Below are positions 25,336-36,881 of a stretch of 64,000 bases of DNA, one piece after another; positions within the stretch are counted from its first letter, which is position 1, and each line of letters begins with the position of its first letter. Source of the stretch: Smallanthus sonchifolius (lineage: Eukaryota > Streptophyta > Magnoliopsida > Asterales > Asteraceae); assembly GCA_023525975.1 (NCBI GenBank), contig CM042034.1:20007501-20071500 (forward strand). The letters are read 5' to 3'. The translations under genes and the position numbers were made by a program. Under the pieces are notes generated by a model. The model had not been told where the DNA came from. It saw only the letters and a program-made list of their open reading frames with translations, and made no database searches.

Positions 25336-25426
25336 ATGTTAAATATAAATAGAATTATAAGTAATTAACAATCTAATTATTTACATTGTTAATTACTTAA
25401 TTCTATTTATATGTAATATTTAACAT
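25336..25426. repeat. long near-perfect inverted repeat (foldback)
   Basis: The left arm starts ATGTTAAATATAAATAGAAT and continues TATAAGTAATTAACAAT. The right arm is its complement apart from small indels, with a loop of about a dozen bases (CTAATTATTTAC). The whole is about 91 bp and very AT-rich. It could be a tiny foldback MITE or a hairpin-forming transcript. No flanking duplication was settled. Confidence 0.7.
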
Positions 25427-25790
25427 CAATCATTAGTAATTTTTTTAACATATTTTAGTTATATATGTAACTAAACTTTAAATATCTAATAAACAAAATA
25501 GCAAAAATAGATGACGGACCTAAAATTCAATCTAATTTATTTAAAATTTATCAAATATTTTAATAAAATCTTTTACTTTTATGTTTATTTATATATAGAA
25601 GATGTATTAAGAGAAATCCCTATATATTCATATACAACCAATTTAAGATATAGAAGTATGATAACCGAATAGATACTTATATTTGTTATTTTACCATTGT
25701 TAATGTTTTTGTTGCACTACGCATAAAAAATATATTTACATAGTTCACATAATTTTTTTTTAAGGGCATTATTTCTCACTAAACAATCTT

Positions 25791-26211
25791 TCTATACTAT
25801 ATAATAAATAAAGGTTTTTCAATTCCACATGTCGCCTTAATATTTACTCTCATCATTTTTTCCCGCATCTCTCTGTTATTAAATGTACATCTATTTTTTA
25901 ATAATAATATATTTAAAAAAATTGTATGTATACTAATAAAACAAATTTATTTTAAATTATCCCTTATTCTAAGAAAATTTGAAATCTAATTATGTAACTT
26001 TTATTTACAATCAAACAGTAAATGAAAGTCAAATTACATTAAATATAATTAACGTATTTTTGAAACTCAATTATGTATTAATTTATACATATTTTGAATT
26101 TTATTTTCTATATTTAATATATGTATTACATTTTTACAGCTGTAAAATATATATACAAATAAGTTAAAAAAAATTATACTGATATTTTTCAGCCCGTGTC
26201 TATCTAAACTA
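25791..26211 (+). mobile_element. non-autonomous Helitron, decayed third copy
   Basis: Plus orientation, starting TCTATACTATATAATAAATA and following the same internal sequence as the two 408-bp copies. It ends GCCCGTGTCTATCTAAACTA, where the hairpin and final CTAG are partly lost. Length is about 421 bp. The flanking base at the 5' end is T, not the usual A. Confidence 0.65.
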
Positions 26212-26717
26212 CTTAAAGAAAAAAGATATACAATGCACATATGCTATTTTTTTTTTTTTTTTTTTTTTTTTGGGAAGGTGAAGTGTCTATTTTGCCTGCA
26301 CACATGGTTTTTTTTTCTTCTTTTTTCTCTTTCCACCAATGCACAGCTGCACCGATGCTTGTGCCAAGTCCGGACTAACTTCCGTCAATTATTCCATCAT
26401 TACCCCCATTCCAATTCAACCGCAACTCATTTTCTTTTGATATTTATACAAACTAAAATGTGGGTACATGTATTCAAAACTATTCGATAACCACATGAAT
26501 ATTTATAAATATCTTTTTAAATATGATAAACTAGGTTAAAATACTGTATATTACAAGTGTTGAATAAATATAATATTATATATTAATTATTAAGTAATAA
26601 AAAAAAATTATTTTTTAAAAACTCGTGTTTTAGACGGGTTGAATAAACCCGTGGAATATAATATAATATGTTAATGCATACACTCGTTAAAATATGTCCA
26701 GAGATTTATTAATAAAT

Positions 26718-26856
26718 ATTAGTATTTTCTTTAAAATATATTATTATTAAAAGATAAAGTTGTATTTAATAAGAGAGAGACGAAAAAAAAAATGAAAAGA
26801 ATGAATATGGAGGCGTCACGTGGCATGAAAAACCTTTATTTATTATATAGTATAGA
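26718..26856 (-). mobile_element. Helitron 5' fragment
   Basis: Matches the 5' part of the 408-bp family (GGAGGCGTCACGTGGCATG, TTTATTTATTATATAGTATA). The 3' half is not recognisable. A T run of about 23 bases lies to the left at 26249-26271. Confidence 0.6.
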
Positions 26857-26892
26857 AGTATAGATAAGACAGTTATGTAACAATAAAACTGA

Positions 26893-27180
26893 TTAACTTC
26901 CGGTGAAGTGATAGACCCATGACTTTCCAAATGGAAGGTCAGGGGTTCGAGTCTCGCTTGAGACAAATTGTTTCAGGTTGAGTCAGGGGATTTTCCCAGT
27001 CGTGAGTTTCCTTTTAGGTGGGTCCCGGGTTCGAGTCCCTTGCGGTTACAACTCATTGAAAAAGACATGCATGACTCACAGAAACACCTGGATTGCTTCC
27101 GAGGAAAGTTGGGGTTTAAAAAATCATCTTTAAAAAAACTGTATATATTTCTCTCTCGTGCTACGTCCGGTCATCAATAA
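26893..27180 (+). mobile_element. possible tRNA-derived SINE or repeat
   Basis: Two close matches to the Pol III B box (GGTTCGAGTCT at about 26943 and GGTTCGAGTCC at about 27028), each in a tRNA T-arm-like context. The A box is weak and there is no tail. It is not a functional tRNA: no acceptor stem or anticodon arm folds by eye. Confidence 0.35.
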
Positions 27181-28090
27181 AACAGAACAACAAACTCGTA
27201 ACTGCTTTTAAGATAAGTCCATTCCATTAGAATAACTTTCAAGCAACCAATACTCTATGACTTATATTGTTAAACATATTTACAATTTATATTAACATAA
27301 TTTGTTTTTATTCGTTTTCCTTCGGACCGGGAACATGTCATAGAATTGATTCGGTTTGCCTAGGTCAAACCGGTGAACCGGAGGTGGGTCGGATCGGATT
27401 TCCTTTTTTTATTAATTTCCTTATCCCATTTTATAATTAATTTAGTATCCAAGTTTCATATTTTATTTATATTAGTCTTCATATGTCATTAAAATTACAA
27501 ATGTACCTTAAAACATCAAGTATTTTTCTATTCTATATAGTTATAATTTTAATTTTATTTATGTCATTGTCCAGTTTTAAAATCCGATCCGAACAGTGTA
27601 CCAGTAAGACCGCCAAGCCAATTCGTTATCCGGTAACATTGGGTGAAAATGATAAAATAATATTTAGAAATTTAAACTCCTTTAAATGAAGACAAAATTT
27701 GATTCTTTGTTGTTGAGAACATTGATGTCCCCTAACCACCGATTACCGTGACGTGGGCGGATCTTCTCCGACCACTTCTCATCATTTCCCGCCGGTCAAA
27801 CACCGCATGATCCGCCATTATTATGAAGAGATACAGGCGTGACAAAAAAAAGATTTGCAGAGATTATTTAAGAAGCAATTAAAAATCCACCAACCTTCCA
27901 ATATTGAAAGTTTAAACTAAATTTAATTATTATTAGTACAAGAGTCTAATTGTAATTAGTGTAAATTATGTTTTAAGGCCTAAGGGTGCAAGGGGCGTAG
28001 CTCGGGTGTTGCGGGTATACCGCCGCAAACCTTGTGGGTAGTGGATTCGGGTATAAGTATCCCTGTGGACTAGCCATTGTATAACAACAT
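27181..28090. other. intergenic DNA, nothing recognised
   Basis: No gene supported. It includes GGTTTGCC...AAACCGGTGAACCGG text at about 27350-27375 that looks like decayed transposon DNA. Confidence 0.4.
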
Positions 28091-28093
28091 TTA

Positions 28094-28411
28094 GGGGGTG
28101 TTTGGATTTACTTTTCAAACTACTTATTAACTTATTACATTTTTCAAAAAGGTAATAAGTTAAAAGTTTGTTTGGATAATTGGTGAAAAAGTTAGTTTTA
28201 AAAGGGTGGAAAAGTTGTTTTTGAAAAGTAAGTATTTTTTACTTTTGGAAGAAGTCAAAAGTAGTTTTAGGTAATAAGTTAAAAGTTTGTTTGAATAATT
28301 GGTGAAAAAGTTAGTTTTAAAAGGGTGGAAAAGTTGTTTTTGAAAAGTAAGTATTTTTTACTTTTGAAAGAAGTCAAAAGTAGTTTTTGATAAGTAATCC
28401 CAAACACCCCC
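28094..28411. mobile_element. Tourist-like MITE (PIF/Harbinger type), 318 bp
   Basis: The inverted termini are GGGGGTGTTTGG and CCAAACACCCCC, with TTA target duplications at 28091-28093 and 28412-28414. The interior holds a direct duplication of about 120 bp (units from about 28151 and 28271, starting GGTAATAAGTTAAAAGTTTG). TTA duplications are typical of PIF/Harbinger MITEs. The element lies just ahead of a dead Harbinger transposase. Confidence 0.85.
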
Positions 28412-28675
28412 TTAGAGCAGCTAAAAAAAAGAATTGAATTTAAAAACTATAAATATCACCCAACATAAACTTATCTTCAATCATTTTTTTACACTCAAGA
28501 TACCAATTTCATACTCTTATTTTTTCAATCTACGAACAATTTCTTTCAAATTTTGTACTACAGTATTGATCGTAAATTATTACTTTCACCTGATTCATCA
28601 GATGAGTTCGACTAGAACGAGAGAGTCTCTAGTAGTCTCTAATTCTCACGGATATTGTCGCCCAAAAAAAAGGAT

Positions 28676-29395
28676 ATATGTCACGTGTTCGTGAACAAGT
28701 TCTAGAGACTCTAATAAAAGATTATTTCGTCGATGAAAAGCTAAAATATGATGCGGTTACGTTTCGAGACAGGTTTCGGATGTCAAAGAGATTATTTTTA
28801 AGAATTGTTGGAGATGTAGAAGCCAAATTTGAATGGTTTCAAGAGAGCATAGACGGGAGGATGACAAAAAAGTTTCACGGCATTACAAAAATGTACATCG
28901 GTGGTTAAACAACTCGCAACCGGCAATCATTCCGACGAATACGATGAGTATTTAAGTATAGCCAATAGGAGTTCACGTTAATGCCTATATTATTTTTGTA
29001 ATGTCACATTTCAGTTATACGACAAATAGTTCTTGCGTAGACCAACAAGCCACGACGTTACACTTTTGTACAACGCACACCGGGTATGCTCGGTAGCATA
29101 GACTGTACACATTTCGTTTGGAGAATGTGTCCGGCCAGTCTGCATGGCCAATATATGAGAGGTGAACACCAGTCTTGCGGAATGTTATGTGTGTATGTTT
29201 ATTGCACAATATGATCTTAAAAGATGATGGAAATGCAATATCACCGGTCTACATAAGGGTTCCTCCAACCGATCCAGCTATTGTAGATAATGTCATTTCG
29301 TAGTTGCACGATGCAGTTTTACATTACAGACTTCGATATGATATTGTGGAACATACTGCAAGTCTAAACACCGCGGAGTTGGACGAAGAGTAGTT
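28676..29395 (+). pseudogene. PIF/Harbinger transposase-like pseudogene
   Basis: Begins in frame with SRVREQVLETLIKDYFVDE, then YDAVTFRDRFRMSKRLFLRI and FEWFQESIDGRM. The frame shifts near 28890 and continues as VKQLATGNHSDEYDEYLS, FLRRPTSHDVTLLYNAH and GSIDCTHF, with stops at about 28980, 29027 and later. Unlike the 11593 copy, the GSIDCTHF block with its catalytic Asp is kept. Sequence up to about 29395 still follows the transposase layout. An AT-rich leader (28430-28600) precedes it. Confidence 0.82.
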
Positions 29396-29420
29396 TAATT
29401 AAGCTTGTGTATTGTTACCA

Positions 29421-29719
29421 GTAAGAAACAATTGGTTTTGATTCGCTTTACGACTGAAAAACCTATGTACCATTGTCATTAGAAACAATTGGATTTTGAT
29501 TTTCCCTGCAACCGAGAAACCCATGTACTGTTCTCAGTAAAAAAGCGGTTGGTTTTGATTCACTCTGTGACCGAAAAACCCGTGTACCGTTGTTATTAGT
29601 AACGATTGGTTTTGATTCACTATGTGATCGAAAAATCCGTATACCGTTGTTAATAGTAACAATTGCTATTAGTAACAACAGTTGGTTTTGATTCATCATA
29701 AGTTCATAGACGACCGAAA
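29421..29719. repeat. minisatellite, unit about 60 bp, broken by the Copia insertion
   Basis: Four to five degenerate units carry AAACAATTGGTTTTGATTC, then GACCGAAAAACC, then GTACCGTTGTTATTAGTA. The array stops at the Copia 3' LTR and resumes at 43024 (TGAAAAACTCATGCACTGTT), showing that the retroelement inserted into it. Confidence 0.8.
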
Positions 29720-30011
29720 TCAAGTCCTCAGAATCGTAATTAAAGAATTAAAACACACAAGATTTAGGAATAACTCTCCTTTATTATAACTAGAAAATAG
29801 CTCAAAACTAGTTACAATAAACTCTCATACTTGATCATGAATCGATTACAAGTATTTATACTAAGTAACCTAACTTGTTAACAAAGTAATACTAATCCAA
29901 CTATAACTCAAATAGCTAGAATTTAGGAATTAAACGGACTTGTTTTATTCCTTGTTTACCGGCCCAACCCACACCCAACTTGGGTGAGTCGGTGATTAAA
30001 CTGGCCCAACA
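29720..30011 (-). mobile_element. Copia-1 3' LTR
   Basis: 292 bp, sense strand TGTTGGGCCAG...GGACTTGA, matching 42732-43023 with seven differences. It follows a purine tract. Confidence 0.95.
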
Positions 30012-30023
30012 ATCACCCCCTAA
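30012..30023 (-). other. Copia-1 polypurine tract
   Basis: On the minus strand TTAGGGGGTGAT lies directly before the 3' LTR start, the usual place of plus-strand priming. Confidence 0.75.
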
Positions 30024-30031
30024 TTTTCGAC

Positions 30032-31113
30032 TCAAAATAGGAATGTCCTCAACTCAACTCCAAGTAAGCTCCTTAACTCTTTGAACTTTATCCTTGCAAG
30101 AGGCTTTGTCAGAACGTCTGCTCTCTGTTGATCACCGGGTACATGCTCCATTTCAATTTGTTCCCTTTCAACACACTCTCGAATGAAGTGATATCGAGTG
30201 TGAATGTGTTTACTACGCCCGTGAAACACCGGATTTTTAACTAAAGCCAAAGCCGACATATTATCCACTTTTATCTTTATCTTTTGCTGTGGTCTCCATG
30301 TCACTTCACTTATGAGTTCTCGCAGCCATATAGCTTGACAAGCTACTGCCGTGGCAGCCATATACTCGGCTTCACACGATGAAAGCGCCACGATATGTTA
30401 TTTTTGTGAACTCCAAGCGATTGGTGCATTATCATAGTAGAACACATAACCCGTTGTGCTTCTTCCGTCATCTTTGTCTACGTTATGACTACTGTCACTA
30501 AAGCCCATAATTGACTTGGTGCCTCCCCTTCGGTATTGAATTCCCATACAAACAGTTCCCCGAATATACCTTAGAATATGTTTGATGGCTTGCCAATGTG
30601 ACTCCTTTGGATCTTGCATGTAACGGCTTACAAGTCCAACATAAAACATCAAGTCCGGCCTTGTGTGGGTTAAGTATCTTAGACACCCAACAAGCTGTCT
30701 ATAACTCGTGGCCTCAACCGGTTTCCCTGATTCATCTTTATCAAGTCTGACCCCGGGTTCCCTTGGGCATAATGCCGGGTTACAATCTTCCATCTTTGCT
30801 TCTCTTAGAATCTTCAAAGCATAGGATTGCTGCATAATGGATATTCCTTCTTCGGTTTGCTTAACTTCAATCCCTAGATAGAATGTTAACATTCCAAGAT
30901 CGCTCATCTCGAATTTTTCTTTCATTTGCTTCTTGAATTCGAGAATATCTTCTTTCTTGGATCCGGTTACAAGCAAGTCATCAACGTATACCACGACGAT
31001 TAAGAACGAGTTTGCTAACTTTTTCACATATACCGCTTGTTCCTGTTCACATTTCTTAAACTTTAGATTCTTTAGAATACCATTCAGCTTTGTGTTCCAA
31101 GCTCTAGGGGCTT
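30032..31113 (-). pseudogene. Copia-1 RT C-terminus and RNase H
   Basis: Starts at KQAPRAWNTKLNGIL beside the nested insertion. It has the RT catalytic block YVDDLLVTG, then FYLGIEVKQ, the RNase H entry GFSDSS and GRSTTGYVFYY. A TAA at 30398-30400 interrupts WSSQK*HIVALSSCEAEYMA, where the family has Gln. The frame then continues through DNMSALALVKNPVFHGRSKH to the end (ADVLTKPL), closing just before the polypurine tract. RNase H would remove the RNA template during reverse transcription. Confidence 0.93.
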
Positions 31114-31118
31114 GTTTC

Positions 31119-31622
31119 TGTAGGTCCCCGGAAGCCTCGTCGCGCATCGGAAATAACACGATCTGTTCAGTGATTTGTGTGGGAACCAAGAAACGAGACA
31201 GAGAAACATGAACACAAACAAAAGATAATGAAACGATAGGTAATCCATAACATAGAAGTCATCCCGTATTACAGACTACATACCGAAGAAGCACACATCT
31301 CTCATCTACGCTCACGGTCCAGGGGTCGGGAGAGCTCGTCCCGACCCGGACACCTCTCGACCTTGTTCCAGAAGTTCCACCTACAAATGAAGACAAGTCT
31401 TCTATTTATAGGCGAAGGAACACTACCTGCGTACTTATCTAAGTACGCAGGGTTTGGTCATGCGTACTTGACAAGTACGCAAGGCAAAAGCCTTGCGTAC
31501 TTACTAAGTACGCATGACCAAACTGGTGTGCAGGCTAAGTACTCAGGAACACCCTCGTGCGTACTAGCCACGTACACCGATACATAGAATTTAATCTATA
31601 GTTACAAAAACATGCTTCTACA
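31119..31622 (-). mobile_element. 3' LTR of the non-coding LTR element
   Basis: 504 bp, TG...CA. It contains a TATAAATA box (31403-31410 complement) and, directly upstream of it in the sense direction, three palindromes at 31427-31450, 31461-31481 and 31494-31514. Confidence 0.93.
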
Positions 31623-32952
31623 AACTCCCTCTTAACTATAGCATCAAATTCTATCTATCACTAACACTGATATGCATCAGTTTACAAAGAATGTCCTAAC
31701 AGACTCCCTCTAAACTAATGACATCAAGTGTCTTCTGGTGAGACTTGATCTTCTGGCATTCCACTTGAGATCTTCAAATCTTCAAACTTCAGTCTTCAGT
31801 TGCCGAGTGATGACAAACCCGACTCCCTCTTAACTGTAGCTTTCATTGTAGACCAAACCAAGTGCTTCAATAAGAACCAACTAACCCAACACAACTCATT
31901 GTAGTTCATCCTCTCAGCAGTAGCAACCTCCACCCTGACTTAGAATTCCTCCAAATCAGCTGGCATATGATAGAGAGTTTCCTATCCCATCGGCCAATGA
32001 TAAAAGGTTCCTCCAAATCAACTAACCCAACACAACTCATTGTATCTTCACGAGTCAACCAAATTCCCGAAAATGTTCATTTCCAATATCCCCTTTCAGG
32101 TTAAGCTCCATCTGACTAGACCAGAAACAAGGGTATGTTTCCTATCCCATCAGCCAATGATAAAAGGTTCCATCTTCAACTAATAATCCAACGAATATCC
32201 AGCTTCATCTTGAAAACACATGATATCATCAAACACAAAAAATATAGTTTACACGAGAAATCACAGTTGAGATCCATGTTACGTTAAAGAGGTATATATA
32301 TAGGAAGTACCAACGGCTTTTCCACCACCTATTTAATGTCTCATGAATACTAGATTTTATCCCCCTCATTTCTCTGTAAACTATGACCAGCTTCATTACC
32401 ACCTCACTCAAATCCTCAAAAAGCACAACTAGCAAACTCTAGGATTTTATTCTTTTATTCCTTTGCAAAGATCAAAAACAGCAAATCCTTGGGTTCAAGT
32501 TGTTCCAGTATTCATCCCCTATTAAATAAGTATCCCGGATACTCGTAGCCTACATAATCAGGTTTGAATACCTAAACAAGATGATTCTTTTTCCGAAAGA
32601 CCCAAAGCAGCAACATCTTCACAAATAGAACGAGACCTTTAGCCGATGACGACCCAATTGCTCCCATTAGTTCAGCATTCATACCCTATTAAATAAGTAT
32701 CCCGGATACTCGTAGCCTACATTTTCAGGTATGGACACTTAAACAATGTATGACAAGTGGTATCATCCAACAAAAATCTCGTCCGTGTTTCGCCACGCCA
32801 CATCGTATAAAAATTTTGGTCCGGAAAAACCAAAATCACTATCTTCTAAAAAATGGCCCGAAACACGCGTACAAATGATTACTAAAAAATTTGGCCAAGG
32901 AAAGTTTTCCCGCCAAAAAACTTTTTTTTTTTTTTTAATCCCAGATGCTAGT

Positions 32953-33181
32953 TCATGCGCACTTAGTAAATACGCATATGTAGGGTGTATCTGCGTATTT
33001 AGTAAGTTCGCAAAGCCAAGTACCTATGCGTACTTGCTAAGTGCGCAGAGAAATGCTCTTGCGTACTTAGCTAAGTACGCAGGTCACTTCTCATGCGTAC
33101 TTACTAAGTACGCAGGGCTAACCCATGCGTACTTAGCAAATACGCAGAAAAGGTGATTCTGCGTACTTGTTCAGTACAGCA
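32953..33181. repeat. array of TGCGTACTTA palindromes in the leader
   Basis: About seven degenerate copies of a roughly 22-bp inverted repeat (TGCGTACTTA, short spacer, TAAGTACGCA) lie 250-480 nt inside the 5' LTR in sense orientation. The best are near 33059-33083 and 33093-33115. Confidence 0.85.
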
Positions 33182-33429
33182 GTGTTCTTGACGGATCTTG
33201 AGGAGAATGCTCGAAAAGTGATGGATCTGAGAAATTGATGCTTCCAAAAGCTTTGAAATCATCATCTAACAAACCCTTAGCCTTCCAAACACCAAATGAA
33301 GTGATAACAACTCGGATTTGAGGATTTTTGCAAGAAAAAGTAGCGAACATTTTTCACTCAGATCTGCCCAAAACCCTAAAACCCGAAACTGGAACACAAA
33401 TCAACGAACACCGAGGCTCTGATACCAGT

Positions 33430-33933
33430 TGTAGGTCCCCGGAAGCCTCGTCGCACAACGGAAATAACACGATATGTTCAGTGATTTGTGTGGGAACCAA
33501 GAAACGAGACAGAGAAACACGAACACAAACAAAAGATAATGAAACGATAGGTAATCCATAACATAGAAGTCATCCCGTATTACAGACTACATACCAAAGA
33601 AGCACACATCTCTCATCTACGCTCACGGTCCAGGGGTCGGGAGAGCTCGTCCCGACCCGGACACCTCTCGACCTTGTTCCAGAAGTTCCACCTACAAATG
33701 AAGACAAGTCTTCTATTTATAGGCGAAGGAACACTACATGCGTACTTATCTAAGTACGCAGGGTTTGGTCATGCGTACTTGAAAAGTACGCAAGGCAAAA
33801 GCCTTGCGTACTTACTAAGTACGCAGGACCAAACTGGTGTGTAGGCTAAGTACTCAGGAACACCCTCCTGCGTACTAGCCACGTACACCGATACATAGAA
33901 TTTAATCTATAGTTACAAAAACATGCTTCTACA
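33430..33933 (-). mobile_element. 5' LTR of the non-coding LTR element
   Basis: 504 bp, the same as 31119-31622 apart from about ten substitutions. The TATA box complement is at 33714-33721, with palindromes at about 33738-33825. The primer binding site follows at about 33414-33427. Confidence 0.93.
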
Positions 33934-33938
33934 GTTTC

Positions 33939-34202
33939 AAGCCATAGAGTGCATTTTCTAGCTTGTACACCTTATGTTCTTGGCCTTTGATTTCATAACC
34001 CTCGGGTTGTGCTACAAACACTTCTTCAAGGAGTTCTCTGTGCAAGAAGGTTGATTTAACATCAAGGTGATGCAATTGCCATGATTCACTGGCGGCTAGA
34101 GCAATGACAAGACGCAACGTTTCGAGGCGAGCAACGGGTGCAAAACTTCGTCATAATCCACTCCATGTTTTGTACGTATCCTTTCGCCACTAAACGTGCC
34201 TT
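33939..34202 (-). pseudogene. Copia-1 RT central fragment
   Basis: Lies between two nested elements. It reads KYKARLVAKGYVQ, then after small frameshifts (a lost base near VDYDEV and another in the FAPVA block) continues LRLVIALAASESWQLHHLDV, FLHRELLEEVFVAQPEGY and ALYGLK. It joins 36882 on one side and 31113 on the other. Confidence 0.88.
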
Positions 34203-34207
34203 GTATT

Positions 34208-36876
34208 TGTCACACCCCCAAAATCCACTAACGGAGTTTTACCATTAGGAGCGTGACATAACAGGATCTCAGTCATTAGTTACTTTGAACGACTCTATAT
34301 GAGTTTAAGAAAACCACTAGTATTGCTCATAGTCACGATGCAACACTAGTAATGAAAACACTGTTTTAATGTAAGACTGCGGAAGCGAAAAGTTAAATGA
34401 AAAGCATGCGCCAAAACAGTCGCGCCAAAAGTAAATAATTCCACAATAATTAAAATAAATAGTTCTTGAGTTTGAAAATGATGGACTTCGAATGCATGCA
34501 TGCCTTAGCTTGTGCTTGTACCTTATTGACCTGAGAAAACATGCTAAAACGTGTCAACACTAGGTTGGTGAGTTCACAGGTTTCAAATGTTAGTAAAGTT
34601 TACTAGATAAAACAATTTACAATTTATATCATAGGTAGCTAACCTAGTACATGTTACTAAAGCGTTTCGACACCGAAGCTGACTGTTTATGTTTGAACTG
34701 CCTCCTACCATGACTATCATAATCAATGGTAAATGTTTAGGTCAATGTTACACCCGTTCGACTTCCCGTCGTGTTAGCGCGACTAACGCGGGTGGGGCTT
34801 GTCAATGCCCAGTAGTACTACTCAAGATTACCTCGCTAACCCATATACTAACGGTTCGATAAGTAAGGACTTTTATGATATGTTTGCGCTTAGTACACAA
34901 GTGATATAAAAGAAATGTAAGATCTAAATGTTCGTACCCATGTTTTCTCCCCCAAGTTTAAACCATAAGAAAAGGGGCCGTGAAACTCACCTTAGAATGC
35001 GTGCGAAAGAAAGCGAACTTAGAATGCTTGACGACTAACTGCCACCTATAAACACCGGTTTATAAGTGTGTGTTTGTGCAAGATGATACGAACCCTAAGT
35101 ATCCAAACAATCCCATTGTTTAAGTGTTTGAAAAGAGTTTACAAGTTTGACTCATGTTTGACCAAGTTTGACCAAGTTTGACCAAGTTTGACTAAGTTTG
35201 ACCCGACGACCCGTTGGTGACGCGTTGTACTAAATTATGTTTGTTCAGTATAACACTTCTATATTATACATATAAAATCATGCAGGTAACACTTAGCAAC
35301 AATTCCTTATTGTTCTAACAAACAGGCATGGTTTCCAAAAATAGCAGGTTTCCAAAAATAGAAAGTTTTCAAAAATAGCAGGTTTCCATAAATAGAAAGT
35401 TTCTATAAATAGCATGTTTCTATAAATAGAAGGTTTCTATAAATAGCAGGTTTCTATAAATAGAAAGTATGTTCGGGATTCGTGTTTCTTGAAATTATCA
35501 TTGTTAATATGCTTGTAAGACTACTATAACCTGTTCTAGATCATCATATCACATAACCATTGCATAGAACTTAACATGTATGTCACAATTCCAAGTAAAG
35601 TTTCCATCTTTAGTAACCTATGCGAGATATGCACGATTTCAAGAATCCAACACATTGCAACATGTTATTATGTCCTAACTAACATGTACCAATCATTAAA
35701 TCATATCATGCATGTCTAAATAGCAGGTTATGAACACTTTTGCAAATTAAAGTTTCCTTATTTGGAAAGTTCACAAAACCGATCTAGGTATTCAAAATCT
35801 GATTTCACAAATCATGTAAACATGCATCAAGTAACTCATAACCATTATCACATCATCCTAATCATGTCTAGCATGCAAGATAGAAATCATAAAAAGTTTC
35901 CCTTTTTAGTAACTCGTCCATTACACGCTTTATTCACACAATTAACACGTCAAATCAATCCTAAATCTTTCAACTAATATAATTACAACTATATTAATCA
36001 TATTTCACGTCTAGCATGCGATTTCTATTCGTCACATAATCAACAATATTCAATTTTCACATCGTATGACAACTAGGGTTTCACATACGTTCATAAAATC
36101 ATCAATACGATACAACAATATCAAACAATTAACTAATTCATTATCATATTTCAAAATCATCAAGTTTGGATAATCTAGGGTTTCGATCTCAAAAATAATA
36201 TTGAAATAACGACGGATTTTTATAAAATTACTTACGTGGGAATGTTAGAAACACCTAGACTAGCTCGTATCCACTTCCGGATTCACGATCGGGGCTCGAT
36301 TGAGGTGTGTTTGGATTGCTTGAAGGTTCGGTCGATAGGGGGTGAGGGTGATGGGGTCGCGACGGCTCAAAGTTGGGATAGGGTTTATGTTTAATTTTTT
36401 TTTATAAAGTTGTTTATATAATCTTTTCACTAATGGGTTTTTAAGTTGGGCTTCAGGTTTAATTAGGGCCCACAGTCTATTATTAATTAACTAACACTTA
36501 ATTAATAATTAAAACTTTCGATTTTTATTTTTATAAAAACACTAACTTTTATAAAAATACTAAATACGATTTACACACGATAAACACGTACGAAAACAAT
36601 AATATTCACATAATTCACGTAATCACATAAAATTCACATAATTTATATTGAATATAAATTATTAAATGTTCGTAATATTAATTTCGATTAATCACCAACG
36701 TTCCGGGTTAGACTCGAGTGCGATCCGATGTGTGCGAACTAACTGACACATTTAATTAATCCTAATTAAATGCAATGTACGTGCGACTAACTGAGATAAC
36801 TGAGTTTTCAATTAAATAAAGTTTGACTAACGATGTTTGAGTTAACGGAGTTAACCTGAAAATGTCGGATGTCACA
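34208..36876 (-). mobile_element. solo LTR, 2.67 kb (family A, minus orientation)
   Basis: Sense strand starts TGTGACATCCGACATTTTCA and ends GGGGGTGTGACA, flanked by perfect GTATT duplications (34203-34207, 36877-36881). There is no internal region, PBS-gag or pol, so it is a solo LTR left by recombination. It holds a GTTTGACCAA repeat (35150-35200) and a roughly 16-bp array (35327-35469). Its ends resemble the 38434-41129 LTR, so they are the same family or closely related ones. It is probably Ty3/gypsy given the length, but this is inference. Confidence 0.88.
35327..35469. repeat. 16-bp tandem array in the solo LTR
   Basis: About nine units alternate AATAGCAGGTTTC and AATAGAAAGTTTC around CATAA/TATAA/CAAAA. 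AT-rich and non-coding. Confidence 0.8.
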
Positions 36877-36881
36877 GTATT

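Larger units (their letters stand above)
31119..33933 (-). mobile_element. non-coding LTR element (LARD/TRIM-like), 2.8 kb
   Basis: Two 504-bp LTRs (about ten differences) bound a 1.8-kb interior. Perfect GTTTC target duplications lie at 31114-31118 and 33934-33938. The minus-strand PBS TGGTATCAGAGCC adjoins the right LTR, and a purine tract (AAGAGGGAGTT) the left. No gag or pol frame exists inside; the longest frames are low-quality. Repeats inside include TATCCCGGATACTCGTAGCC twice, CCAATGATAAAAGGTTCC twice, and many TGCGTACTTA...TAAGTACGCA palindromes. It must rely on proteins from another element. Confidence 0.92.

Noticed and set aside
26893..27060. Possible tRNA gene because of two T-arm-like B boxes
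   Set aside because: No acceptor stem, anticodon arm or CCA-end geometry; kept only as a weak SINE-like repeat.
32746..33156. 136-codon plus-strand frame in the non-coding LTR element
   Set aside because: Its second half is a translation of the palindrome array (KYAGHFSCVLTKYAG...); no retroelement domain.
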